NCBI RefSeq assembly: GCF_023015905.1
Contig: NZ_JALKBD010000033.1
Location: 1 to 49,586, forward strand
DNA length: 49,586 bases
Direction: 5' to 3'
DNA from: Arenibacter sp. F20364
GTDB lineage: Bacteria; Bacteroidota; Bacteroidia; Flavobacteriales; Flavobacteriaceae
Under the pieces are notes generated by a model that did not search any database, had not been told where the DNA came from, and was given only the letters and a program-made list of their open reading frames with translations. A program made the position numbers and the translations under genes. This document shows positions 25,783-34,190 of this stretch, in pieces. Position 1 is the first letter of the stretch; each line of letters begins with the position of its first letter.

Positions 25783-27030
25783 ATGAAATTAAAAGAGAAT
25801 CCTCGCGGGCTGATTAAAAAAGTAGTTTTTTACATGGCACTGTTACTTCCCATTTGCTCAGTGGCACAAAAGGCATCCTTGAAATTGTTTACCAGCTGTA
25901 ATTGTGATAGGAATTATATAAGGCAAGAGCTGGATTTTACCAGTCATGTTCGCGATAGGGCTTTGGCCAATGTTACCTTGTTTATCTATGATATAGTTAA
26001 TGGTAGCGGGGGGCGTAATTATAATCTGGAATTTCAAGGTTTTGGGGATTATGAGGGTATTACCAATAAAATGACCTATGAAACAACGGCTAATATGACT
26101 TCGGACGATGTTAGAAAAGGGTTATTGTCAAAAATAAAGTCTGGGCTACTAAAGTATGTTATGGTGTCGGATCTAGCCGATAAAATTGATTATACCATAT
26201 CCCAAAAAGGTCTTGCAGAGCGATTGGATATAGATTTTGACGACCCTTGGAACAATTGGATTTTCGAGATTAGGGGTTCATTGAATTTGGATAAGGAATC
26301 AAGCAGGAATGAGTTTGAGTATGAAATAGGTTTCGAAAGTGATCGCGTTACCGAAAAATGGAGAATTAGGACAGACGTGCAGATGAATCAATATAGAAGT
26401 AGATTTGAAAATGATGGGGAGGAATTTACCAGTAGTAAGGAGGAGTACAGTGGTTATGGCAGTGTAGTGCGCAGTTTATCCGATCATTGGTCTACGGGTA
26501 TATTTGGGGGTGTCCAACACAATACTTACACCAATATAGATCTAACTTTGGATCTTCGGCCGGCCATAGAGTATAATATTTTTCCATATCGTGAAGTTTT
26601 ACGCCGCGAAATTGTATTTGCCTATAAAATTGGATATCTCTACAATAATTACATCGAAAATACTATTTTCGGGAAGGATCAGGAATCTTTCTTTAATCAT
26701 TCTATGAATGTCCAAGTTAGGTTCAGGCAACCTTGGGGAAATATTTCTTCTGTTTTTTCCGCTTCCAGTTTTTTGAACGATTGGAATAGAAATCGACTCC
26801 GAATGAACAGTTGGTTATCTGTAAGAATATTAAAGGGGTTGGCCGTCAGATTTTCCGGAGACCTTAAATTTATTAAGGACCAAGTCAATTTGCCTGCAGG
26901 TTCGGCATCTATTGAAGATGTGCTTCTACAGCAAAAGCAGATTGCCACCAATTATGAAATGGGGTTTGGGGTCGGATTAAGCTATACCTTCGGTTCGGCC
27001 TTTAACAACGTAATAAATACCCGGTTGTAG
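25783..27030 (+). CDS. Outer-membrane beta-barrel protein, function unknown
   Basis: The 415-residue exported protein has a signal peptide at residues 1-29 ending CSVAQK. The mature N-terminus carries a CNC motif (FTSCNCDRNYIRQEL) and a periplasmic domain to about residue 130. From about 150 onwards alternating hydrophobic/polar strands (WIFEIRGSLNLDKES, WRIRTDVQMNQYRS, VNVQVRFRQPWG type) indicate a beta-barrel. The last strand reads YEMGFGVGLSYTFGS but the C-terminus continues to VINTRL. The layout is that of uncharacterised Bacteroidota outer-membrane proteins; no substrate or partner is evident. It is flanked by unrelated genes. Confidence 0.75.
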   Translation: MKLKENPRGLIKKVVFYMALLLPICSVAQKASLKLFTSCNCDRNYIRQELDFTSHVRDRALANVTLFIYDIVNGSGGRNYNLEFQGFGDYEGITNKMTYETTANMTSDDVRKGLLSKIKSGLLKYVMVSDLADKIDYTISQKGLAERLDIDFDDPWNNWIFEIRGSLNLDKESSRNEFEYEIGFESDRVTEKWRIRTDVQMNQYRSRFENDGEEFTSSKEEYSGYGSVVRSLSDHWSTGIFGGVQHNTYTNIDLTLDLRPAIEYNIFPYREVLRREIVFAYKIGYLYNNYIENTIFGKDQESFFNHSMNVQVRFRQPWGNISSVFSASSFLNDWNRNRLRMNSWLSVRILKGLAVRFSGDLKFIKDQVNLPAGSASIEDVLLQQKQIATNYEMGFGVGLSYTFGSAFNNVINTRL

Positions 27031-27145
27031 TGAGACGGCTTTTTAAAGATTGGCCCGTTAGCAACTTGAGGCTGGTTAGTTGCTATAAAAACAATAGTTT
27101 TGACGAATAATAATGGTAATTCTTTTTCCGTACATTCAGTAAAAC

Positions 27146-27153
27146 TATATTTG
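27146..27153 (+). promoter_or_regulatory. Promoter -7 box for the exonuclease-led operon
   Basis: TATATTTG matches TAnnTTTG followed by CACAAAG, 17 bases before ATG 27171. Confidence 0.55.
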
Positions 27154-27170
27154 CACAAAGAACCTACAAC

Positions 27171-27947
27171 ATGCAATTAAAGCTTACAAGACCAATCTGT
27201 TTTTTCGATTTGGAGACCACAGGTACTAATGTTGCCAAAGATAGAATAGTGGAAATAGCTATTTTAAAAGTGTATCCAAATGGAAATAAGGAGAGCAGGA
27301 CATGGTTGGTTAATCCAGAAATGGAAATCCCTGCCCAAGTGGTAGCTATTCATGGAATTTCTAACGAAAAAGTAGCCAACGAACCTACTTTTAAGCAACT
27401 TTCCAAGGAAATTTACAAAATAATCAAGGATAGTGATCTGGGAGGCTACAATTCGGATAGATTTGATATTCCACTTCTGGCAGAAGAGATGCTCAGGGCC
27501 GAAATAGATTTTGATATGAAGAATACCGTTTCTGTAGACGTGCAGACCATTTTTCATAAAATGGAGAAAAGAACTTTGGAGGCAGCCTATAAATTTTATT
27601 GCGATAAAAATCTAATAGATGCCCATAGTGCAGAGGCGGATACTCTGGCTACCTATGAGGTGCTATTGTCCCAGTTGGACCGTTATCCCGAATTGGAAAA
27701 CAATATTAAAAAGCTATCGGAATTTACAACTAGAAAACAAGCCGTGGATTTTGCAGGATTTATTGTATTGGATGAAGAAGGGGAAGAGATCTTTTCCTTT
27801 GGAAAGCACAAGGGGAAAAAAGTACACGCTGTTCTGGAAAAGGAACCTGGCTATTTTGGCTGGATCTTGAATGCCGATTTTCCCTTGTACACAAAAAAGG
27901 TGTTGACCCAAATAAAATTAAGCAAGTTGAACAACAAACTGGGGTAA
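27171..27947 (+). CDS. 3'-5' exonuclease (DnaQ-like, DEDDh) with DUF3820-like C-terminus
   Basis: The 258-residue protein has an exonuclease domain at residues 5-170 with all DEDDh residues: Asp13 and Glu15 (FFDLETTG), Asp99 (SDRFDIPLL), and His152 and Asp157 (DAHSAEADTLAT). Residues about 200-245 (FSFGKHKGKKVHAVLEKEPGYFGWIL) form the short domain seen at the end of ExoX-like enzymes and in DUF3820 proteins. It probably trims single-stranded or mismatched DNA ends in repair. It heads a run of + strand genes reaching cinA. Confidence 0.9.
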   Translation: MQLKLTRPICFFDLETTGTNVAKDRIVEIAILKVYPNGNKESRTWLVNPEMEIPAQVVAIHGISNEKVANEPTFKQLSKEIYKIIKDSDLGGYNSDRFDIPLLAEEMLRAEIDFDMKNTVSVDVQTIFHKMEKRTLEAAYKFYCDKNLIDAHSAEADTLATYEVLLSQLDRYPELENNIKKLSEFTTRKQAVDFAGFIVLDEEGEEIFSFGKHKGKKVHAVLEKEPGYFGWILNADFPLYTKKVLTQIKLSKLNNKLG

Positions 27948-28047
27948 AGGTTTGGAATTAAATTTGTTATAGGCTAATCTAGAGTATACCTATAATACTT
28001 CCCCAATTTTAATTCCCAAAATCAAATGCTAAACAATTCTATAAAAT

Positions 28048-28659
28048 ATGAAGATTATTTGTATTGGTCGTAATTATGTGGATCATATAAAGGAATTGAA
28101 CAACGAAAGACCAACAGATCCGGTCCTGTTTATTAAGCCGGACTCTGCTGTTTTGCCCAAAGAACAGGATTTTTATATACCCGAGTTTTCCCAAGACGTA
28201 CACTATGAAGTGGAAGTGTTGGTAAAAATAAAAAAAGTGGGGAAGCATATAGACGCCCAGTTTTCCCACACCTATTATGATGAAATTGGCTTGGGAATCG
28301 ATTTTACGGCAAGGGACATTCAGTCACAATTAAAGGAAAAAGGATTGCCTTGGGAAAAGGCCAAAGGTTTTGATGGGGCTGCGGTAATTGGTAAATGGTT
28401 GCCAAAATCGCGTTTTGGAAATGTAAATAATTTAAACTTTCAACTTAAAAAGAACAATCAGGTGGTTCAGGAAGGGAATACCGGTTTAATGTTGTGGAAG
28501 ATAGATGAATTGATTTCCTATGTTTCCTGTTTTTTTACCCTAAAAAAAGGAGATATTATTTTTACGGGTACTCCTGCCGGTGTTGGTAGAATAAGTGCAA
28601 ATGATTATCTTTCGGGTACTTTGGAGAATGAACAAATGTTCTCATTAAATATAAAATAG
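28048..28659 (+). CDS. Fumarylacetoacetate hydrolase family protein
   Basis: The 203-residue FAHD-type protein starts with the conserved MKIICIGRNYVDHIKEL. Metal ligands are Glu54 and Glu56 (HYEVEVLVKI) and Asp85 (GLGIDFTARD). Also present are LPWEKAKGFDGAAVIG and the late IIFTGTPAGVG. Related small enzymes act as acylpyruvate hydrolases or oxaloacetate decarboxylases, and this one is more likely such than a tyrosine-pathway fumarylacetoacetase. The Hpt gene starts on the base after its stop codon. Confidence 0.9.
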   Translation: MKIICIGRNYVDHIKELNNERPTDPVLFIKPDSAVLPKEQDFYIPEFSQDVHYEVEVLVKIKKVGKHIDAQFSHTYYDEIGLGIDFTARDIQSQLKEKGLPWEKAKGFDGAAVIGKWLPKSRFGNVNNLNFQLKKNNQVVQEGNTGLMLWKIDELISYVSCFFTLKKGDIIFTGTPAGVGRISANDYLSGTLENEQMFSLNIK

Positions 28660-28998
28660 ATGATTTACAGTCTGGAGAAGATAAATGAAATGGCAGATGG
28701 TGATGAGGAATTCATAAAATCTGTCGTTGCCGTTTTTTTGGAAGAAGTTCCCCAGGATTTGGACGAACTTGAGAAGGCATTAGGGTTAAAAAATTATGAT
28801 AGTGTATATAAATTGGCACATAAGATTAAGCCTAACGTAGACTTGTTGGGCATGGAGCAAACTCGTGAAATTGCCCTAACAATCGAAACTTTGGGAAAAA
28901 AGGAAGAGAATACAGAGGAAATTGAGCGATTGGTACCATTACTTAAAAAGGACGTAGATCAGGTGGTTTCGGAATTGAAAAATGACTTTAAGATTTAA
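28660..28998 (+). CDS. Histidine phosphotransfer (Hpt) domain protein
   Basis: The 112-residue, all-helical, acidic protein carries the Hpt motif AHKIKPNVDLLGM with His54 as the phosphorylatable residue. The usual Gly of HxxKG is replaced (HKIKPN). Hpt proteins pass phosphate between response-regulator receiver domains in phosphorelays. No sensor kinase or receiver gene is found in the window, so the partners are elsewhere. It abuts the FAH gene upstream and shares one base with the cinA start (TAATG), so it is firmly inside this operon. Confidence 0.85.
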   Translation: MIYSLEKINEMADGDEEFIKSVVAVFLEEVPQDLDELEKALGLKNYDSVYKLAHKIKPNVDLLGMEQTREIALTIETLGKKEENTEEIERLVPLLKKDVDQVVSELKNDFKI

Positions 28999-30245
28999 TG
29001 TTTGCTGAAATAATAACTATTGGCGATGAGATTCTCATTGGTCAAATTATAGATACAAATTCTGCTTTTATTGCCCAAGAACTAAATAAGATTGGGGTTT
29101 CCGTTTATCAGATTTCTTCTGTACAAGATGAAAAATCACATATTTTAGAGGCTTTAAAGGAAGCGGAAGCAAGGGCCGACGTAATAATTATGACCGGCGG
29201 ACTTGGTCCTACCAAAGATGATATTACCAAGCATACCCTGTGCGAGTATTTCAATGATACTTTGGTGGAAAGCCAGGAAGTGTTGGCCCATGTAGAGGCT
29301 ATCTTCAGAAAACACTTGGGAATACCCTTGTTGGAGGTCAATAGAAATCAAGCGTTGGTGCTTTCCAAGGCAGATGTGCTTCATAACGAATTTGGCACAG
29401 CACCGGGAATGTGGGTAAGAAGTAGTGGAAAAGTCTATGTTTCATTGCCCGGGGTGCCCTTCGAGATGAAAAATTTAATCACTTCAAAAGTGATACCTAG
29501 AATTGTACAGGATTTTAAACGGCCATATATTATTCATAAGACGATCATTACTTATGGTATTGGGGAAAGTTTATTGGCGGAGAGGATAGCATCCGTTGAG
29601 GACAACCTGCCCAGTATGGTTAAATTGGCCTATCTGCCAAGTCTTGGCTCCGTAAGACTTAGACTTTCTGCCAAGGGTAACGACAGTGAGGGACTAAATG
29701 CTATGGTCGATAGCGAGGCGGAAAAAATTAAAAAGCTCTTGGGGGACCTTGTTTTTGGAGAGGAAGGGGACGAGCCGGTAGAATCGGTGATTGCCCAATT
29801 ATTAACAAAAAAGGGGATGAGCTTGGGTACTGCGGAGAGTTGTACAGGAGGTAGAATAGCACAAAAGATAACCGGTATACCAGGTGCATCGGCTTATTTT
29901 AAAGGAAGTATTGTGAGTTACGCCACCCAAACAAAAATAGAGGTACTTAAGGTGTCCAAGACCACAATAGACCAATTTTCTGTTGTAAGTGCGGAAGTGG
30001 CAGTAGAAATGGCCACAAATTTGCGTAAGCTATTAAAAACGGATTTCGCCATATCCACCACAGGGAATGCCGGTCCAACAAAAGGAGACTCCAATGCAGA
30101 GGTGGGAACGGTATTTATAGCCATTGTTTCCCCAAATGCTATAGTAGTGGAGAAATTTCATATGGGAAGTCAGCGTGAAAGAATTGTACAAAAGACTGTA
30201 AACAAGGCTTTTGAAATGCTTCAAAAAGAAATTTTAAAATTCTGA
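28998..30245 (+). CDS. cinA: CinA-family protein (competence/damage-inducible, NMN deamidase domain)
   Basis: The full-length 415-residue CinA has two domains. The N-terminal MoCF-like/COG1058 domain (residues 1-170) contains MTGGLGPTKDD and FGTAPGMW. The C-terminal domain (about 250-415) contains GTAESCTGGRIAQKIT and STTGNAGPTKGDS, the nicotinamide-mononucleotide amidohydrolase type. The likely role is clearing NMN and ADP-ribose by-products of DNA ligase and NAD metabolism. The start overlaps the Hpt stop by one base. Confidence 0.95.
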   Translation: MFAEIITIGDEILIGQIIDTNSAFIAQELNKIGVSVYQISSVQDEKSHILEALKEAEARADVIIMTGGLGPTKDDITKHTLCEYFNDTLVESQEVLAHVEAIFRKHLGIPLLEVNRNQALVLSKADVLHNEFGTAPGMWVRSSGKVYVSLPGVPFEMKNLITSKVIPRIVQDFKRPYIIHKTIITYGIGESLLAERIASVEDNLPSMVKLAYLPSLGSVRLRLSAKGNDSEGLNAMVDSEAEKIKKLLGDLVFGEEGDEPVESVIAQLLTKKGMSLGTAESCTGGRIAQKITGIPGASAYFKGSIVSYATQTKIEVLKVSKTTIDQFSVVSAEVAVEMATNLRKLLKTDFAISTTGNAGPTKGDSNAEVGTVFIAIVSPNAIVVEKFHMGSQRERIVQKTVNKAFEMLQKEILKF

Positions 30246-30254
30246 CAAAGAATT

Positions 30255-30285
30255 TTGTCCGTCCCATAAAATTAATTTAAATTTG
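30255..30285 (+). promoter_or_regulatory. Promoter of the rpmB-rpmG-DUF4295 operon
   Basis: TTG at 30255-30257, 20 bases, then TAAATTTG at 30278-30285, followed by CACC: a close match to the Bacteroidota consensus, 32 bases before ATG 30318. Confidence 0.75.
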
Positions 30286-30317
30286 CACCCTGTTTATAAC
30301 AAAATAAAAGTAGAGAG

Positions 30318-30554
30318 ATGTCAAAAGTTTGTGATGTTACTGGAAAGAGAGCCATGTTTGGGAACAATGTTTCCTTCTCGATTAATAAAACCAGAAGAAG
30401 ATTTGATGTAAATCTTTCTAAAAAGCGTTTCTATATTCCAGAAGAAGATCGTTGGGTAACCTTAAAGGTTTCCGCTAAGGCTCTAAAGAGTATTAATAAA
30501 AAAGGAATTTCCGTTGTTTTAAAAGAAGCAAAGGAAAAAGGATTAATTAAATAA
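30318..30554 (+). CDS. rpmB: 50S ribosomal protein L28
   Basis: This is a 78-residue basic protein of full L28 length. The start is MSKVCDVTGKRAMFGNNVSF, with the family's characteristic N-terminus and internal NLSKKRFYIPEEDRWVTLKVSAKALKSI. The two-Cys zinc motif of some L28 proteins is absent. It is the first gene of a ribosomal unit with L33 and a DUF4295 protein, the usual Bacteroidota order, behind a consensus promoter. Confidence 0.97.
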   Translation: MSKVCDVTGKRAMFGNNVSFSINKTRRRFDVNLSKKRFYIPEEDRWVTLKVSAKALKSINKKGISVVLKEAKEKGLIK

Positions 30555-30575
30555 TCCTGAAATACTAAGATAATA

Positions 30576-30758
30576 ATGGCAAAGAAAGGTAACAGAATTC
30601 AGGTTATTTTGGAATGTACAGAGCATAAAGAATCTGGCATGCCAGGTACTTCAAGGTACATAACCACAAAGAACAAAAAGAACACTCCAGATAGGATGGA
30701 AATTAAAAAATTCAATCCTATTTTAAAGAGAATGACAGTTCATAAAGAAATTAAATAA
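30576..30758 (+). CDS. rpmG: 50S ribosomal protein L33
   Basis: The 60-residue basic protein [18 protein letters not shown]...[24 protein letters not shown] matches L33, including the RYxTxKNKxNTPxRxExxKFxP core. The cysteine pairs of zinc-binding L33 forms are missing (one Cys only), so it is the zinc-independent type. It starts 21 bases after rpmB. Confidence 0.97.
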   Translation: MAKKGNRIQVILECTEHKESGMPGTSRYITTKNKKNTPDRMEIKKFNPILKRMTVHKEIK

Positions 30759-30764
30759 TACGTC

Positions 30765-30917
30765 ATGGCAAAGAAAACGGTAGCGAGTTTACAAACAAGT
30801 TCAAAAAGGTTGACCAAGGCCATTAAAATGGTAAAGTCGCCTAAAACAGGTGCTTACACTTTTCAGGAGTCTGTTATGAGTCCAGAAATGGTAAATGATT
30901 GGTTGAAAAAAAAATAA
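30765..30917 (+). CDS. DUF4295 small basic protein
   Basis: The 50-residue, very basic protein (MAKKTVASLQTSSKRLTKAI...EMVNDWLKKK) begins six bases after the rpmG stop. DUF4295 proteins nearly always follow rpmG in Bacteroidota and are probably ribosome-associated, but the role is unproven. It is followed by an intrinsic terminator, so it closes the ribosomal operon. Confidence 0.9.
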   Translation: MAKKTVASLQTSSKRLTKAIKMVKSPKTGAYTFQESVMSPEMVNDWLKKK

Positions 30918-30938
30918 TAACCTAAATTTATTGGTTAT

Positions 30939-30971
30939 AAAGCTACTTTCTGATGAAAGTAGCTTTTTTAT
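30939..30971 (+). terminator. Intrinsic terminator of the rpmB operon
   Basis: Perfect 12-base stem AAAGCTACTTTC/GAAAGTAGCTTT (30939-30950, 30955-30966) with loop TGAT, then a T run. Confidence 0.93.
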
Positions 30972-30976
30972 TTTTA

Positions 30977-30984
30977 TATCTTTG
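30977..30984 (+). promoter_or_regulatory. Promoter -7 box for ftsY
   Basis: TATCTTTG matches TAnnTTTG directly after the rpmB-operon terminator and 23 bases before the ftsY ATG at 31008, giving ftsY its own promoter. No clear -33 TTG. Confidence 0.5.
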
Positions 30985-31007
30985 AAAAAAAGGATTATGC
31001 CAAGAAT

Positions 31008-31970
31008 ATGAGTTTATTTAAGAAAATATTTTCCACGCAAAAAAAGGAATCTTTGGATAAAGGTCTAGAGAAGACCAAAACCAATTTTTTATCCAAACTT
31101 AGCAAGGCGGTTGTTGGGAAATCTAAGGTAGATGATGACGTTTTGGATAATTTGGAGGAAGTTTTGGTTTCCTCCGATGTGGGTGTAAATACCACTTTAA
31201 AGATTATAGACCGGATAGAGGCCCGTGTATCTAAGGATAAGTATTTAGGGGTAGACGAACTTAATGCAATATTGAGGGAGGAAATTGCAGGATTGCTGTC
31301 CGAAACCAATTCTGGAATAGAAACAGAATTTACTGTTCCTTTGGTTAGAAAGCCATACGTAATCATGGTGGTCGGGGTTAACGGGGTAGGTAAGACTACC
31401 ACAATAGGTAAATTGGCATATCAATTTAAAAAACAGGGATTAAAGGTGGTGCTCGGAGCGGCCGATACCTTTAGGGCAGCTGCAATAGACCAACTTCAGG
31501 TATGGGCAGATCGGGTAGACGTGCCCATAGTAAAACAAAGTATGGGTAGTGATCCGGCCTCAGTGGCCTTTGACACCCTTAGCTCGGCCCTTAAACAGGA
31601 TGCCGATGTGGTTATCATTGATACAGCAGGCAGATTGCACAATAAGGTTAATCTAATGAATGAGTTGACCAAAGTGAAACGCGTTATGCAGAAGGTGGTA
31701 GAGGGTACTCCCGATGAAGTTCTTTTGGTTTTGGACGGATCTACGGGGCAGAATGCCTTTGAGCAGGCAAAACAGTTTACCAAAGCTACAGAAGTAACCT
31801 CCTTGGCGGTTACAAAGTTGGATGGTACTGCTAAAGGTGGTGTTGTCATAGGTATTTCGGATCAATTTCAGATTCCGGTAAAGTATATTGGAGTAGGGGA
31901 AGGAATGGATGATTTGCAAGTATTTAATAAGATTGAGTTTGTGGATTCTTTTTTTAGCGGCAAAGAATGA
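31008..31970 (+). CDS. ftsY: Signal recognition particle receptor FtsY
   Basis: This is a 320-residue SRP GTPase. Residues about 1-100 form the N domain, without the long acidic A domain of E. coli, and the G domain follows. GTPase motifs are visible: GVNGVGKTTTIGKLA (about 125-139), DTFRAAAIDQL, DTAGR, and TKLDGTAKGG. FtsY docks SRP-ribosome complexes at the inner membrane. The next gene overlaps its stop by four bases. Confidence 0.97.
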   Translation: MSLFKKIFSTQKKESLDKGLEKTKTNFLSKLSKAVVGKSKVDDDVLDNLEEVLVSSDVGVNTTLKIIDRIEARVSKDKYLGVDELNAILREEIAGLLSETNSGIETEFTVPLVRKPYVIMVVGVNGVGKTTTIGKLAYQFKKQGLKVVLGAADTFRAAAIDQLQVWADRVDVPIVKQSMGSDPASVAFDTLSSALKQDADVVIIDTAGRLHNKVNLMNELTKVKRVMQKVVEGTPDEVLLVLDGSTGQNAFEQAKQFTKATEVTSLAVTKLDGTAKGGVVIGISDQFQIPVKYIGVGEGMDDLQVFNKIEFVDSFFSGKE

Positions 31971-32974
31971 AGATAATCCGACGATTACTTAAAGCTGTAT
32001 TTTTTTTACTACTATTACTGCTTATTATCTATTTTTTGGGCCCCAAGGTAGATAAACCCCTATTGAGCATGGAGCTTCCTGTTATGGAGGACGATTTGAC
32101 CACACTGCAAAATAAGGTATACGAACGGGAAAAGGTAAATACCAAAATTAAAGCCAATAATGAATCCCAGATTATCTGGTACGATTCCATCCCTACTAGG
32201 ACAGAGTATTCCATTTTATATCTTCACGGTTGGTCTGCCAGTCATGAGGAAGGAGCGCCCCTTCATAGGGAATTGGGACAGAGATACGGTGCCAATGTAT
32301 ATTTGCCCCGTTTGGAAGGTCACGGTGTTCAAGAAGAACAGGCAATGCTTCATTTAACGGCAACCGACTATTTTGAATCCGCAAAAGAGGCTTTGGCGAT
32401 AGCCAAGCGGATTGGGAAAAAAGTTATTGTTATGGGCACTTCTACTGGAGGTACCCTAGCTCTTTATTTGGCACAAGGTGACAAGGATATAGCAGGTCTG
32501 CTCCTGTATTCGCCAAATGTTAGGATTTATGATCCTACTGCAGTTTTGTTATCGGGACCTTGGGGATTGGAGATAGCCAAAACCATTATGGATAGTGATT
32601 TTTATGAATCTGAAGCGGATTCTTTAAAACAGAGTTACTGGACTACCAAATACAGGGTAGAGGCGTTGACACAATTGCAGGCTTTGTTGGATGAAACTAT
32701 GAAGCCGGAAGTCTTTCAGCACATAGAGCAACCTACCTTTTTAGGCTATTATTATAAAAATGAGGAAGAACAGGATAAAGTGGTCTCGGTTCCTGCCTTA
32801 TTGGAAATGTACGAGGAGCTTGGTGTAAGTAGCGAATTAAAACGTAAAGTTGCGTTTCCTGAGGTTGGTAACCATGTAATGACATCCTATATTACTTCAA
32901 AGGATTTGGAATCTGTAAAGAGGGAAACCATTGGTTTTTTGGAAGAGGTGGTTCAGCTTCAGCCTGTCCAATAG
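31967..32974 (+). CDS. Alpha/beta-fold hydrolase with N-terminal membrane anchor
   Basis: The 335-residue protein has a hydrophobic helix at residues 9-25, so it is likely anchored with the catalytic domain outside the cytoplasm. The alpha/beta-hydrolase signature is GTSTGG with nucleophile Ser159, preceded by YLHGWSASHEE (oxyanion region) and RLEGHG; a late His is in EVGNHVM. It resembles carboxylesterase or serine aminopeptidase-like hydrolases; substrate unknown. The ATGA overlap with ftsY suggests co-expression. It is convergent with the broken serine hydrolase, with eight bases between. Confidence 0.88.
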   Translation: MKIIRRLLKAVFFLLLLLLIIYFLGPKVDKPLLSMELPVMEDDLTTLQNKVYEREKVNTKIKANNESQIIWYDSIPTRTEYSILYLHGWSASHEEGAPLHRELGQRYGANVYLPRLEGHGVQEEQAMLHLTATDYFESAKEALAIAKRIGKKVIVMGTSTGGTLALYLAQGDKDIAGLLLYSPNVRIYDPTAVLLSGPWGLEIAKTIMDSDFYESEADSLKQSYWTTKYRVEALTQLQALLDETMKPEVFQHIEQPTFLGYYYKNEEEQDKVVSVPALLEMYEELGVSSELKRKVAFPEVGNHVMTSYITSKDLESVKRETIGFLEEVVQLQPVQ

Positions 32975-32982
32975 TTCTGTTC

Positions 32983-34071
32983 CTAATTTATCACATCATT
33001 TATTTTTTTCCACAAATCGTTATCAAAGGAGGTTGGCCCCAATTCATCTTCATTGGCAGAATCGCCCATTCGTATGATTACCAAACCCTTGCTGGGTACC
33101 ACATATAGCTTTTGATCAAAGGCACCCAGTCCGGCTATTAGGTCGTCCGGAGCATTGGGTATTAATTTTCCTGTGAAGAGTTCTTCAGAACCGGGGATCC
33201 TAAAATTACTTTTGCCATTTAGCCACCACAGATAACCTTAGGCCTTGTTCAAATCTTGGGAAGTCGTGGTCATATCCCTGAAATAGTTGGGGGAGTCCAG
33301 AACTGGAGTGTCTTCCCATATTCCCTTATTGAGGTTCAGAAGTCCAAAACGAGCCATACTTCGGGCATTGCTGAAATAAAGATTAAGGTAGCTCGTCTGT
33401 ATCCATGATCCCTGCATCCCAATTTTGTCACGTATTTTTTCATTAAAGTATTCCTTGAAATCTTGATTAGCAGCACCGCTAACAATATTGTCCAGAAGTG
33501 TGTAGGCGGCATTGTGATAGTACCAAAAGGTGTCCGGTTCATCTTTGTATATGAGGCATTCCTTATCCGTGCAAAAACTGTTTTCTCCATTGTAGTCCAA
33601 GCCTGTCGTCATGGTAAGGTGATTTTTTACGGTAATCCGCGCTTCCTGTTCGGGGCTCAGTGAGGACCAGCCCGTCCCCATATAATCGGAAGAGGCGTTG
33701 TCTATGGATAGAAGTCCTTCCTTTTGCGCTATTCCCACGGTAAAGGCGGTCAAGGTTTTAGCAGCCGAATTCCAAGTGTGGTTTTTGCTGGCGTTAAAGC
33801 TTCCAAAATATTTTTCCAAAACAATTTTTCCATCTTTCAAAATCATAAAGGCTTCCGTTTCATTTGTTTCCAAGAAGTCATAAAGTGACTGCTCAGCACT
33901 TGAATTCCAATCGAGTTCCTCAATGGATATAGTTTCCCATTCGGCTGAATTCAATGGTGGAAAATATAGGGTTTCCTTCGGCGGGATCGGCACTTGATCA
34001 TCATTTCCTTTGGAGCATCCGATTAAACAACAAAAAAGAAACAAATTGAAAATAACAATTTTGATTTTCAT
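32983..34071 (-). pseudogene. Serine hydrolase (beta-lactamase family) broken by one in-frame TAA
   Basis: Reading from ATG 34071, 277 codons run to TAA at 33238-33240; the same frame then continues for 84 sense codons to a TAG at 32983-32985. The continuation reads GYLWWLNGKSNF and ends ...DNDLWKKINDVIN, a typical C-terminal part of the class C beta-lactamase-like family. The expected residue at the stop is probably Tyr (TAT to TAA). The upstream part has a lipobox (LIGC, Cys19), SAAK (Ser102, Lys105) and YHN (Tyr185, Asn187). The stop removes about 85 residues, including the third active-site motif, so the product is likely inactive unless the stop is read through or is a sequencing error. 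Confidence 0.85.
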
Positions 34072-34165
34072 AGGGCTTTATGACTTAGGGTTCAATTGGT
34101 TATATAGGTTTAACGTTAAAAGAATAAAAAAAGATATATTGGGACTACAATCTTTTTTCAAGTTG

Positions 34166-34173
34166 TACTTTTG
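34166..34173 (+). promoter_or_regulatory. Promoter -7 box for rimO
   Basis: TACTTTTG matches TAnnTTTG followed by CAC, 17 bases before ATG 34191; a TTG lies at 34139-34141, with longer than usual spacing. Confidence 0.55.
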
Positions 34174-34190
34174 CACTTTATTGGGAAAAT

